A stretch of DNA of 15,160 nt from an uncultured Roseburia sp. (lineage in GTDB: Bacteria; Bacillota; Clostridia; Lachnospirales; Lachnospiraceae), in contig CAJTYI010000075.1 in NCBI GenBank assembly GCA_910584215.1, forward strand, positions 1-15,160, read 5' to 3'. Made by a program: the position numbers and the translations under genes. The stretch's first letter is position 1, and each line of letters starts with the position of its first letter. Below are positions 6,165 to 14,136 of the stretch, piece after piece. The notes under the pieces were generated by a model, which did not search any database, had not been told where the DNA came from, and saw only the letters and a program-made list of their open reading frames with translations.

Positions 6165-7151
6165 ATGCGGACTGGAAAGGTGCCGGAAAACGTATTACAG
6201 CGTTCCGTTTTCAAACAATTACATACAAGGCGGCCGGAGGTGCTTTTGGGAGCCGGCATCGGTGAGGACTGCGCCGCGTTAAAGCTGGCGCCTGACGAGA
6301 CGTTGGTTCTGTCTGCCGACCCGATCACGGGAACCGCTAAGGATATCGGTTCGCTTGCCATGCAGATTACTCTAAATGACCTTGCCAGCTCCGGCGCGGA
6401 GCCGGTGGGCGTCATGCTCACGGTTCTTTTGCCGGATGGAACCAAAGAGATTCAGCTAAAAAAGATCATGGCTCAGGTGAGTGAGGCGTGTGCCAAGGCA
6501 AATGTTCAGGTGATGGGAGGGCACACTGAGATCACGCCGGTAGTGAGACAGACATTAATCAGCGTCTGCGGCGTCGGCAAGGTCAAGGACGGTCGCCTGA
6601 TTTCCACGGGCGGAGCAAGGCCAGGCATGGATATTCTGGTGACAAAATGGATTGGCATTGAGGGAACGGCGATTCTTGCCAAAGAGAAGGAAGAGGAGCT
6701 CTCGAAGCATTTTCCGCCGTCGTTTGTGGAGACGGCAAAAGGGTTCGATGCGTATCTGTCTGTCTGTCCGGAGGCAGCAGTCGCCGTAAAGTCCGGCGTT
6801 TGTGCGATGCATGACGTGACCGAGGGCGGCATATACGGCGCGCTCTGGGAGATGGCGCAGGCATCCGGCGTCGGACTGGAGATCGACTTAAAAAAGATTC
6901 CGATCCGTCAGGAGACCGTGGAGATTTGTGAGTATTTTGGCATACACCCCTATAAATTGATATCCAGCGGCTGTATGCTGATGGCGGCGGCAGACGGCAA
7001 CCATTTGGTGCGGGAACTGGAAAAAGAGGGGATTTTGGCTACCATTATCGGGAAAGCCACGGAAGGCAATGACAGAGTCCTGCTGTGCGAGGACGAGAGA
7101 CGGTTTTTAGAACCGCCAAAGACGGACGAATTATATCAGGTAATCATGTAG
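6165..7151 (+). CDS. AIR synthase (PurM/HypE/ThiL superfamily) protein
   Basis: A 328-residue ATP-dependent enzyme of the PurM-like fold. The N-terminal nucleotide-binding segment is 'GAGIGEDCAALKL' (residues 29-41) with acidic D35, followed by 'SADPITGT', 'LNDLASSGAEPVGVMLTVLLP' and 'MGGHTEI'. The C-terminal half carries 'MHDVTEGGIYGALWEMA' and 'ISSGCMLMA', the pattern of HypE-like proteins. HypE dehydrates a thiocarboxamide during hydrogenase maturation, but no hyp or hydrogenase gene is present, so the substrate here is unknown. The start at 6165 has AGGGAG at 6154-6159; the earlier in-frame ATG at 6138 has no clear site and lies in a stem-loop. It heads an apparent operon with the Lrp regulator and aminotransferase. 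Confidence 0.85.
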   Translation: MRTGKVPENVLQRSVFKQLHTRRPEVLLGAGIGEDCAALKLAPDETLVLSADPITGTAKDIGSLAMQITLNDLASSGAEPVGVMLTVLLPDGTKEIQLKKIMAQVSEACAKANVQVMGGHTEITPVVRQTLISVCGVGKVKDGRLISTGGARPGMDILVTKWIGIEGTAILAKEKEEELSKHFPPSFVETAKGFDAYLSVCPEAAVAVKSGVCAMHDVTEGGIYGALWEMAQASGVGLEIDLKKIPIRQETVEICEYFGIHPYKLISSGCMLMAAADGNHLVRELEKEGILATIIGKATEGNDRVLLCEDERRFLEPPKTDELYQVIM

Positions 7152-7189
7152 AAGCCGAAAAGAAAATATGGGCAGGAATGGAGATTGAT

Positions 7190-7672
7190 ATGAGAGAGAA
7201 AATATTACTGTTTATCGAGAAGAACAGCCGCATTGATTTAAAAGAACTTTCCATCAGCCTTGGCGCGGACGAGACGACCCTTATGAACGAGCTGGAGCAG
7301 ATGGAGGCGGAAAACATCATCTGCGGTTACCATACAATCATAGACTGGGATAAGGTGGGTATTGAGAAAGTAACAGCGATGATCGAGGTGCGCGTGACTC
7401 CGCAGAGGAGTATGGGGTTTGACAATTTTGCCGAGCGCATTGCCAATTACCCTGAGGTCAATTCCGTCTACCTGATTTCGGGCGGATTTGATTTTATGGT
7501 GACGCTGGAGGGAAAAACGCTGCGCGAGGTTTCCGCTTTTGTGTCCGAAAAATTGTCTATCTTAGAGCCGGTGATCAGTACCAAGACAAATTTTATTTTA
7601 AAGAAATACAAAGAACACGGCACGATTATCGCAGCGCCAAAAGTTGATGAAAGGATACAGATGATACCATGA
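7190..7672 (+). CDS. Lrp/AsnC family transcriptional regulator
   Basis: 160 residues. The N-terminal helix-turn-helix occupies about residues 1-50 (IEKNSRIDLKELSISLGADETTLMNELEQME), and the C-terminal RAM/ligand-binding domain about 62-140 (VTAMIEVRVTP, YPEVNSVYLISGGFDFMVTLEG). Such proteins bind DNA as dimers or octamers and usually sense an amino acid. The start at 7190 has GGAG at 7180-7183, 6 nt upstream; longer in-frame starts at 7178 and 7085 overlap or crowd the preceding gene. It follows the AIR-synthase-like gene by 38 nt, and its TGA overlaps the ATG of the aminotransferase (ATGA, 7669-7672), so it is coupled to that gene and likely regulates this operon. Confidence 0.92.
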   Translation: MREKILLFIEKNSRIDLKELSISLGADETTLMNELEQMEAENIICGYHTIIDWDKVGIEKVTAMIEVRVTPQRSMGFDNFAERIANYPEVNSVYLISGGFDFMVTLEGKTLREVSAFVSEKLSILEPVISTKTNFILKKYKEHGTIIAAPKVDERIQMIP

Positions 7673-8832
7673 GAGACCCATTGTCAAAGACTATCGTTAC
7701 GATTCAGCCCTCCGGTATCCGCAAGTTTTTCGATATCGTCAGCGAGATGAAAGATGCGATTTCCCTGGGTGTGGGCGAGCCGGATTTTGATACGCCGTGG
7801 CATATCCGGGACGAAGCGATCTACTCACTGGAAAAGGGAAGAACGTTTTATACCTCCAATTCCGGACTTAAAGAACTCAGAGAAGAGATCGGCAGCTATA
7901 TGAAGCGCCGCTATGATGTCTCCTATGAGCCGGAGGGGGAGATCATGATCACGGTTGGAGGCAGTGAGGCGATCGACATTGCCATGCGCGCGATGCTCGA
8001 CCCTGGGGATGAGGTTTTGATACCGCAGCCAAGTTATGTCTCCTATGAACCATGCTGCCTGCTGGCAAACGGTAAACCTGTGATTATTGAGCTGCAAGCG
8101 GAACACGAATTTCGTCTGACGCCGCAGCAGCTTGAGGCGGCGATCACGCCGCGCACAAAGCTTTTGGTACTGCCGTTTCCAAACAACCCCACCGGGGCTG
8201 TGATGGAGCGAAAAGATTTGGAGGCCGTGGCAGAGATCGTAGAGAAGTATGATTTGTATGTGCTCAGCGATGAGATTTACGCGGAGCTGACCTATCTGGA
8301 CGAATATGTTTCTATCGCTTCTTTGCCAGGCATGAGGGAGCGGACTGTGTTAATCAACGGATTTTCCAAGTCCTATGCCATGACGGGGTGGCGTCTGGGA
8401 TATGCCTGCGGGCCAAAGCTTATAATAAAGCAGATGCTAAAGATACACCAGTACGCGATTATGTGCGCGCCGACGACCAGCCAGTATGCGGCGATCGACG
8501 CACTGCGCAACGGAGATGAGGATGTGCGGCGTATGAGGGAGGAGTATAATACCAGAAGGAAGTATCTGATGAGGCGCTTCAAAGAGATGGGATTGCCGTG
8601 CTTTGAGCCGTTTGGCGCTTTTTACATGTTTCCCTGTATTAAGGAGTTTGGCATGACTTCCGAGGAGTTTGCGCAAAAGCTTTTGGATGCGCAGAAAGTG
8701 GCTGTCGTGCCGGGAACTGCGTTTGGCGCCTGCGGCGAGGGATTTTTGCGTATCTCATACGCGTACTCGCTGGACGATCTGCGCTTGGCGCTCGACCGTA
8801 TCGAGGCATTTATACGGGAGCTGCGCGCATAG
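7669..8832 (+). CDS. Class I/II pyridoxal-phosphate aminotransferase
   Basis: 387 residues, cytoplasmic, fold type I. The PLP Schiff-base lysine is K234 in 'GFSKSYAMTGWRLGY'. Other conserved sites are N173 in 'NNPTG', D201 in 'SDEIYAE' (pyridine-nitrogen partner) and the carboxylate-binding R361 in 'FLRISYA'. The N-terminus 'ISLGVGEPDFDTP' is typical of the aspartate aminotransferase I-gamma group that includes PatA-like and aromatic aminotransferases. It moves an amino group between an amino acid and a 2-oxo acid; the substrate cannot be set from sequence. Coupling to an Lrp regulator through ATGA argues for amino-acid-responsive expression. Confidence 0.93.
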   Translation: MRDPLSKTIVTIQPSGIRKFFDIVSEMKDAISLGVGEPDFDTPWHIRDEAIYSLEKGRTFYTSNSGLKELREEIGSYMKRRYDVSYEPEGEIMITVGGSEAIDIAMRAMLDPGDEVLIPQPSYVSYEPCCLLANGKPVIIELQAEHEFRLTPQQLEAAITPRTKLLVLPFPNNPTGAVMERKDLEAVAEIVEKYDLYVLSDEIYAELTYLDEYVSIASLPGMRERTVLINGFSKSYAMTGWRLGYACGPKLIIKQMLKIHQYAIMCAPTTSQYAAIDALRNGDEDVRRMREEYNTRRKYLMRRFKEMGLPCFEPFGAFYMFPCIKEFGMTSEEFAQKLLDAQKVAVVPGTAFGACGEGFLRISYAYSLDDLRLALDRIEAFIRELRA

Positions 8833-8849
8833 TAATGAAAACAGTGGGA

Positions 8850-8869
8850 CAAGATGATTCAAGATGATT
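8850..8869 (+). repeat. Tandem 10-bp duplication (CAAGATGATT twice)
   Basis: Two perfect adjacent copies lie in the 156-nt gap between the aminotransferase and trmL. It is probably a slippage product. The gap also holds the hairpin GCGGC-aaa-GCCGC (8931-8943), with no T-tract. Confidence 0.6.
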
Positions 8870-8988
8870 TGTGAACGCGTAAGGCAGTGCCCTGAAGTTT
8901 TTATATATTTGTCATGGAACGGAACGAAGAGCGGCAAAGCCGCGGCATCTTGGATGGCGGCGCAGACCGTACAGGTTGGGAGTAGGAG

Positions 8989-9495
8989 ATGGCAAGTTTA
9001 AATATTGTTTTATATGAGCCGGAGATTCCGGCAAACACCGGGAATATCGGACGTACCTGCGTGGCGACCGGAACAAGGCTGCATCTGATCGAGCCGCTTG
9101 GCTTTCGCACGGATGAAAAGTCATTAAAGCGTGCGGGTATGGATTACTGGAATGAATTAGAAGTCACAAGCTACATAAACTGGGAAGATTTTTGTAAGCG
9201 AAATCCCGGTGCAAAAATCTATATGGCGACAACTAAAGGGCGGCATGTGTATACGGAAGTGAGCTATGAGCCAGACTGTTATATTATGTTTGGAAAAGAG
9301 AGCGCCGGAATCCCGGAGGAGCTGCTGAAAGAAAATCCCGATACCTGTGTGCGGATACCGATGCTCGGGGAGACGCGTTCTTTGAATCTGTCTAATGCCG
9401 CGGCGATCGTGTTGTATGAGGCATTGCGGCAGAACCAGTTTGACCATATGAAATTGCAGGGAGAACTGCATCGATTGAAATGGGAAGACGCGTAG
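8989..9495 (+). CDS. trmL: tRNA (cytidine(34)-2'-O)-methyltransferase TrmL, SPOUT family
   Basis: 168 residues, close to the usual about 155-170. It methylates the 2'-O of the wobble base in the CAA and UmAA leucine tRNAs, using S-adenosylmethionine. Family motifs are the N-terminal 'NIVLYEPEIPANTGNIGRT' and the SPOUT knot motifs 'IMFGKESAGIPEELL' and 'IPMLGETRSLNLSNAAAIVLYE', which form the cofactor-binding trefoil knot. The start is supported by GGGAG at 8978-8982, 6 nt upstream. It is separated by 156 nt from the aminotransferase and 119 nt from ecfA1, so transcription with either neighbour is possible but not shown. Confidence 0.93.
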   Translation: MASLNIVLYEPEIPANTGNIGRTCVATGTRLHLIEPLGFRTDEKSLKRAGMDYWNELEVTSYINWEDFCKRNPGAKIYMATTKGRHVYTEVSYEPDCYIMFGKESAGIPEELLKENPDTCVRIPMLGETRSLNLSNAAAIVLYEALRQNQFDHMKLQGELHRLKWEDA

Positions 9496-9527
9496 TATAT
9501 TTTTCTATTTTAGGAAACCGTTCGGTA

Positions 9528-9536
9528 TGTTATAGA
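9528..9536 (+). promoter_or_regulatory. Possible extended -10 promoter for the ecf genes
   Basis: TGT followed by TATAGA resembles an extended -10 (TGnTATAAT), 78 nt before ecfA1. No convincing -35 is visible, so this is weak. The same gap holds a small hairpin GCAAAT/ATTTGC (9559-9575). Confidence 0.3.
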
Positions 9537-9614
9537 GATTAGAGACCGGAAGGCTGAAGCAAATTTGAGATTTGCGTTGCCCCGCCGCGTAAGCGCTCTG
9601 GAATGGAGATCAGG

Positions 9615-10478
9615 ATGGGAATTATCAAAGCGAGACAGTTGGTACATGAATATATCAGAAGAGATGAGGAGGGCAATGTGGAATCCATCTCCACAGCTCT
9701 CGATCATTTGAATCTGGATGTGGAACAGGGGCAGTTTATCGCTGTCCTTGGCCACAATGGTTCCGGCAAGTCTACGCTCGCCAAACATATCAATGCGCTC
9801 CTTGTGCCGACGGAAGGTTCGCTGTGGGTGGACGGTCTGGATGTGTCCGATGAGGAAAATATGATGACGGTGCGGGAAAATGCTGGCATGGTGTTTCAAA
9901 ATCCCGATAATCAGATTATTGCCAGTGTCGTGGAGGAGGACGTCGCGTTCGGACCGGAAAATATCGGCGTGCCGACGGACGAGATCTGGGAGAGGGTGGA
10001 AAAGAGCCTTGGCTCGGTCGGCATGTTAAAGTACCGCACCTGCTCTCCCAATAAGCTTTCCGGCGGGCAGAAGCAGAGGGTTGCCATCGCGGGCGTGCTT
10101 GCGATGCAGCCAAAGTGCATTGTGCTCGACGAACCGACCGCAATGTTAGACCCGACGGGCAGGCGCGATGTGATTCGCACGGCCTTGGAATTAAACCGAA
10201 AAAAGGGCGTCACGATCATCTTAATCACCCATTATATGGAGGAAGTGGTGGAGGCAGACCGGGTGTTTGTCATGGACAGAGGAAAGCTTGTGATGCAGGG
10301 GACGCCGCGGCAAATCTTCTCCCGGGTGGATGAACTGAAACGTTATCGTCTGGGCGTGCCGCAGATGACGCTGCTCGCGGATGAGCTGCGAAAAGCGGGG
10401 CTGCCGCTGCCAGCGGATATTTTGACCAGAGAAGAGCTGGTGGAGGCGCTGGTAAAGCTGTGCGGTGAAAGGAACTAA
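9615..10478 (+). CDS. ecfA1: ECF transporter ATPase EcfA1 (CbiO-type)
   Basis: 287 residues. This cytoplasmic ATPase partners EcfA2 to drive vitamin or metal uptake through EcfT and interchangeable S components. Walker A is GHNGSGKS with K52, Q-loop 'VFQNPDNQI', signature LSGGQ from L148, Walker B 'CIVLDEP' with D172 and catalytic E173, and switch histidine H206. The C-terminal extension (about 230-287) is typical of EcfA1 and includes 'GVPQMTLLADELRKAGLPLP'. The start at 9615 has GGAG at 9605-9608, 6 nt upstream; the ATG at 9603 has only GGA immediately before it. The gene is followed 33 nt later by ecfA2. Confidence 0.94.
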   Translation: MGIIKARQLVHEYIRRDEEGNVESISTALDHLNLDVEQGQFIAVLGHNGSGKSTLAKHINALLVPTEGSLWVDGLDVSDEENMMTVRENAGMVFQNPDNQIIASVVEEDVAFGPENIGVPTDEIWERVEKSLGSVGMLKYRTCSPNKLSGGQKQRVAIAGVLAMQPKCIVLDEPTAMLDPTGRRDVIRTALELNRKKGVTIILITHYMEEVVEADRVFVMDRGKLVMQGTPRQIFSRVDELKRYRLGVPQMTLLADELRKAGLPLPADILTREELVEALVKLCGERN

Positions 10479-10511
10479 GCGGTCAGGAAAGGGAAAACGG
10501 GGAAGTTTTGC

Positions 10512-11360
10512 ATGTCAATCATATTGGATAAAGTTAATTATATATACAGTCCGGGCACCTCACATCAGGTGCAGGCGTTAAAAGATATTAACCTTGAGAT
10601 CAAGGACGGGCAGTTTATCGGCGTCATTGGTCACACGGGTTCTGGCAAATCGACACTGATCCAGCATTTCAATGGGTTAGTCAAGGCTACCTCCGGAACG
10701 ATCTATTTTAACGGAGAGGATATCTATGCCAAGGATTTTGATCTCAAAGAGCTGCGCACCCGTGTGGGGCTTGTGTTTCAGTATCCCGAGCACCAGCTTT
10801 TCGAGACAACGATTTTCGACGATGTGTGTTTTGGGCCGAAAAACCAGGGGCTGTCCAAGGAAAAAGCCGGACTGCGCGCCTTTGAAGCGCTGCGCAGCGT
10901 AGGGCTTTCGGAGGAGGTCTATTATCATTCTCCGTTTGAATTGTCTGGTGGGCAAAAGCGCCGCGTGGCGATTGCCGGCGTGCTGGCGATGAAGCCCGAA
11001 GTGCTGATTTTAGACGAGCCTACGGCTGGTTTAGACCCCGCCGGGCGTGATGAAATCTTGCAGCTTTTGAGGGAGCTTCACAGGGAACGCGGGATTACGG
11101 TGATACTTGTCTCCCACAGTATGGAGGATGTGGCCGACTATGTGGAGCGCATTATTGTGATGAATCAGGGAAGCATCATGTTGGACGATATTCCCCGGGA
11201 GATATTTTTGCATTACAGAGACCTGGAGGCGGTGGGGCTGGCTGCTCCGCAGGTCACTTATCTGATGCATGAACTGCGGGAGAGGGGATTGGCAGTGGAT
11301 GTGGGCGCGACGACGTTAGCCCAGGCAAAAGATACCATCCTAAAGGTTTTCGTTCGGTAG
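10512..11360 (+). CDS. ecfA2: ECF transporter ATPase EcfA2
   Basis: 282 residues. This is the second ATPase of the heterodimer. Walker A is GHTGSGKS with K46, Q-loop 'VFQYPEHQLF', signature LSGGQK from L144, Walker B 'VLILDEP' with D168 and E169, and switch H202. The 'YSPGTSHQVQALKDINLEI' opening is characteristic of EcfA2. A GGGGAAG site precedes the ATG. It lies 30 nt upstream of ecfT in the same orientation, the standard A1-A2-T order. Confidence 0.95.
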   Translation: MSIILDKVNYIYSPGTSHQVQALKDINLEIKDGQFIGVIGHTGSGKSTLIQHFNGLVKATSGTIYFNGEDIYAKDFDLKELRTRVGLVFQYPEHQLFETTIFDDVCFGPKNQGLSKEKAGLRAFEALRSVGLSEEVYYHSPFELSGGQKRRVAIAGVLAMKPEVLILDEPTAGLDPAGRDEILQLLRELHRERGITVILVSHSMEDVADYVERIIVMNQGSIMLDDIPREIFLHYRDLEAVGLAAPQVTYLMHELRERGLAVDVGATTLAQAKDTILKVFVR

Positions 11361-11390
11361 CTATTTATTGATCAGTGAGAGAGGTTTTAT

Positions 11391-12206
11391 ATGCTTCGAG
11401 ATATTACGCTGGGACAGTATTACCCGGCCAATTCGGTGATTCACCGGTTAGACCCCAGAGTCAAGCTGCTTGGCACGCTGCTGTTCATTGTCAGCCTGTT
11501 CAGTTTAAAAGGAATAACGGCGTTGGCGGTTGCGACAGTATTTCTTGTAACCGTCATAAAGCTGTCTAAGGTTCCGTTTCGATTTATGGTGAAGGGCCTG
11601 CGGGCGATTGTGATCTTGATGTTGATCACTGCTTTTTTTAATCTGTTTCTGACGCCGGGGGAGCCCCTCGTGTCCTTCTGGAAGTTTAAAATTACCGCGC
11701 CGGGCATTAGAAATGCCGTGCTTATGGCGATACGATTGACGTATCTGATTTTAGGAACTTCCATCATGACTTTGACTACGACGCCGAACCAGCTTACGGC
11801 GGGTTTGGAAAAGGCGCTGCGGCCGCTTGGAAAGATCGGTGTTCCGGTGCACGCGATCTCGATGATGATGTCGATCGCGCTGCGCTTTATCCCGATTTTG
11901 ATTGAGGAGACAGATAAGATTATGAAGGCTCAGATGGCGCGCGGCGCTGATTTTGAGAGCGGCAGCCTGATACGGAAAGTAAAGAGTATGGTGCCGCTCT
12001 TAGTGCCGCTTTTTGTGGCTGCGTTTCGCCGGGCGGATGATCTGGCGATGGCGATGGAAGCCCGCTGTTATCACGGCGGAGAGGGACGCACGCAGTTAAA
12101 GCCGCTGCGCTATCAGGGACGGGACCGCCTGGCATATCTGATCTTGCTTGCCTATCTTGCGGGCATATTTTTGTGCAGGCATTTCCTGCCGTGGCCGCAA
12201 GTGTAG
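11391..12206 (+). CDS. ecfT: ECF transporter transmembrane component EcfT
   Basis: 271 residues, an integral membrane protein with about five to six hydrophobic helices (for example 'LLGTLLFIVSLFSL', 'AIVILMLITAFFNLFL', 'LAYLILLAYLAGIFL'). Two coupling helices carry the conserved Ala-Arg motifs that contact the ATPases: A183-R184-G185 ('AQMARGAD') and A224-R225-C226 ('MEARCYHG'). The second has Cys where Gly is often found. The N-terminus 'GQYYPANSVIHRLDPRVKL' is the family hallmark. No S component is encoded in the window, as expected for a group II module that shares S proteins from other loci. In many Firmicutes truA and ribosomal genes follow ecfT; here they do not. Confidence 0.94.
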   Translation: MLRDITLGQYYPANSVIHRLDPRVKLLGTLLFIVSLFSLKGITALAVATVFLVTVIKLSKVPFRFMVKGLRAIVILMLITAFFNLFLTPGEPLVSFWKFKITAPGIRNAVLMAIRLTYLILGTSIMTLTTTPNQLTAGLEKALRPLGKIGVPVHAISMMMSIALRFIPILIEETDKIMKAQMARGADFESGSLIRKVKSMVPLLVPLFVAAFRRADDLAMAMEARCYHGGEGRTQLKPLRYQGRDRLAYLILLAYLAGIFLCRHFLPWPQV

Positions 12207-12276
12207 GAGATTGCTCTCCCATACCGGGGATTGGGCTTTCACAATGAAAATATACTTTTGGCTTATTGCGAATTAA

Positions 12277-12525
12277 CATGCCGGTAAAATTGAAGGACGG
12301 GAGGAATCAGATCCGGGTGGGGGACCCTGCAATGGCACAGCGAAGCCCTGCCCCTATTGGTATTTTTACAGTGAATTTGAGCAAGTGGGCAAGAATAGCT
12401 ATAAGGCATATGAGCTTGATCGTTATTCGGAGGACATGACGGAGGAGGAAAAGGAGGCGTGCACTTATTATAACCGTACCTCCAAGATCTGTGACAATTT
12501 CTGGTATTGGTGTGAAGTATACTAA
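12277..12525 (+). pseudogene. Coding remnant rich in aromatic residues and Cys, no start codon
   Basis: This frame is open for 82 codons to TAA 12523-12525 and looks like real protein: 'GTAKPCPYWYFYSEFEQV', 'KAYELDRYSEDMTEEEKEA' and 'TSKICDNFWYWCEVY' at the C-terminus, with five cysteines and many Tyr/Trp. No ATG, GTG or TTG lies near its beginning. An in-frame ATG at 12244 is separated by TAA 12274-12276. An ATG at 12278 is in another frame and would need a -1 shift near 12301. The first plausible internal starts are GTG 12385 and ATG 12436. I infer a gene broken by nonsense or frameshift, or the 3' end of a lost gene. No family is recognised. It fills most of the 416-nt gap between ecfT and the HD gene. 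Confidence 0.4.
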
Positions 12526-12622
12526 GATATGAAAATAAGTGCATAAGCGAAAGTCAATGCGCACTGTGAAGTATAAAAGCGGCTTTCATGTTATGACCGT
12601 GCCTGGAAAGGAATGATAAATC

Positions 12623-13414
12623 ATGAAAACAATCGACAGAGAACGGGTAAGAAAGGTATTTCGGGAATATGTCGCGCAATACGACTGTACCGATGAAAAG
12701 ATAAAGTTAAAAATCGGCCATACTTACCGTGTGGCGGAACTTTGTGAGCGCATTGCGCGCGCAGAAAAGATGGTGCAGGAGGATGTGGATTTGGCATGGC
12801 TGCTGGGAATGCTGCATGACGTGGGGCGGTTTGAGCAGCTGCGGCGGTATCATACCTTTATCGATGCCGATTCGATCGACCATGCCGCTTTGGGGGCGGA
12901 TATCCTATTTGGCGGGGAAAAGGATAAAATAATCCGTACCTATATAGATTTTGCAGACGAAGATCACTTGATTGAGCTTGCAATCCGGGTACACAGCGCA
13001 TACCGTATTCCCGCGCATGTCAGTGAGAGGGAGGCAATGTTCTGCCATATCTTGAGGGATGCGGATAAGATTGACATTCTGCGGGTGAACATTGAGACGC
13101 CTTTGGAGGAGATCTATAATACAACCACGCAGGAGTTGAAAAGCAGCGTGATATCCGATGAGGTGATGCAGGCATTTTTTGAACATCACGCGATTCTGCG
13201 CGCGCTGCGGCACAGCACGGTCGATCATCTCGCAGGCCACATTTCCCTTGTCTATGAGCTGGTATTTAAAGAGAGCCTGGTGATTGTAAAAGAACAGGGA
13301 TATTTGCGGCAATTGATGAATTTTACTTCTGAGAATCCGGTGACAGGAGAACAGTTTGCACGGATGCGGGAAGAGATGGAGCACTTCTTGGAGGTATCCA
13401 CGTCTCCAGATTAA
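12623..13414 (+). CDS. HD-domain phosphohydrolase-like protein
   Basis: 263 residues, probably cytoplasmic. The HD metal site is visible as H33 ('GHTYRV'), H65-D66 ('LHDVGR') and the acidic group D146/D148 ('RDADKID'), so a metal-dependent phosphohydrolase on a nucleotide or phosphoester is likely. Further histidines lie in the 'YHTFIDADSIDHAALGA' insert after the HD pair. The C-terminal half is helical ('EVMQAFFEHHAILRALRHS'). The substrate is unknown, and no GGDEF or receiver domain is fused. AAAGGA at 12607-12612, 10 nt upstream, supports the start. It ends 26 nt before the response regulator, so the genes may be cotranscribed. Confidence 0.88.
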   Translation: MKTIDRERVRKVFREYVAQYDCTDEKIKLKIGHTYRVAELCERIARAEKMVQEDVDLAWLLGMLHDVGRFEQLRRYHTFIDADSIDHAALGADILFGGEKDKIIRTYIDFADEDHLIELAIRVHSAYRIPAHVSEREAMFCHILRDADKIDILRVNIETPLEEIYNTTTQELKSSVISDEVMQAFFEHHAILRALRHSTVDHLAGHISLVYELVFKESLVIVKEQGYLRQLMNFTSENPVTGEQFARMREEMEHFLEVSTSPD

Positions 13415-13440
13415 ATAATCAGCTTGACATGGGAGTTTAT

Positions 13441-14136
13441 ATGAAAGAAACGATCGTGGTCGTGGACGACGAAAAGGAAATAGCGGATTTGATGGCGCTC
13501 TATCTTACGAGCGAGGGCTACGAGGCGCACTGTTTTTACAACGGAGCCGACGCACTTGCGTTTATCTGTGAAAACAGGGTGGATTTGGCTGTGCTTGACA
13601 TTATGCTGCCGGATATCGACGGATTTTCGCTGTGTAAGAAGATACGGCGCAATTATTTGTTTCCGATTATTATGCTGACGGCGAAAGTGGAGATGGTGGA
13701 CAAGGTGACCGGTTTAAATCTCGGAGCGGATGACTATATCACCAAGCCTTTCCTGCCGCTGGAGGTGATTGCCAGAGTAAAGACGCAGCTGCGGCGCTAT
13801 AAAACGTACAATTGTAACAATGCAGAAAATACCAGTGAAATCAGTATACGCGGACTTTTTATTTCTAAAAAAGAGCATCGCTGTCTGCTCAACGAGGCAG
13901 AAATAGCGCTGACGCCGCTGGAATTCGATCTGTTGTGGTACCTTTGCAGCCATGCCGGGGAGGTGATTTCTTCGGAGACGCTCTATGTGGAAATCTGGGG
14001 GGAGGAATCGCTTGAGGGAAACAATACGGTGATGGCGCACATCGCGCGGCTGCGGGAAAAGATGAAAGAACCGGCGAGAAAGCCGAAATATATAAAAACG
14101 ATATGGGGAGTGGGATACACGATTGAGAGCACATGA
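13441..14136 (+). CDS. VanR-like response regulator, OmpR/PhoB family
   Basis: 231 residues. The receiver domain (1 to about 118) has acidic pocket D9-D10, phosphoacceptor D53 ('LAVLDIMLPD'), T80 ('MLTAK') and K102 ('YITKPF'). The DNA-binding winged helix (about 135-231) contains 'LTPLEFDLLWYLCSHAGEVIS' and ends 'YIKTIWGVGYTIEST'. The stretches 'LNLGADDYITKPFLPLEVIARVKTQLRRYK' (in two pieces) and 'NNTVMAHIARLREKM' closely resemble VanR. No D-Ala-D-Lac ligase genes are present, so it probably controls an unrelated envelope function. The start at 13441 has GGGAG at 13431-13435; an in-frame ATG at 13429 lies before that site. Its stop overlaps the kinase start. Confidence 0.92.
   Translation: MKETIVVVDDEKEIADLMALYLTSEGYEAHCFYNGADALAFICENRVDLAVLDIMLPDIDGFSLCKKIRRNYLFPIIMLTAKVEMVDKVTGLNLGADDYITKPFLPLEVIARVKTQLRRYKTYNCNNAENTSEISIRGLFISKKEHRCLLNEAEIALTPLEFDLLWYLCSHAGEVISSETLYVEIWGEESLEGNNTVMAHIARLREKMKEPARKPKYIKTIWGVGYTIEST

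Noticed and set aside
6165..7151. Calling the AIR-synthase-like gene hypE or selD
   Set aside because: No hyp, hydrogenase or selenoprotein genes are nearby, and the N-terminus lacks a SelD-type Cys/Sec loop. Only the superfamily is supported.
8850..8869. Start of a CRISPR or tandem array
   Set aside because: There are only two 10-bp copies with no spacers.
13423..13428. TTGACA as a -35 box for the VanRS-like operon
   Set aside because: At 16-18 nt downstream the sequence is already inside the regulator gene and has no TATAAT-like box.
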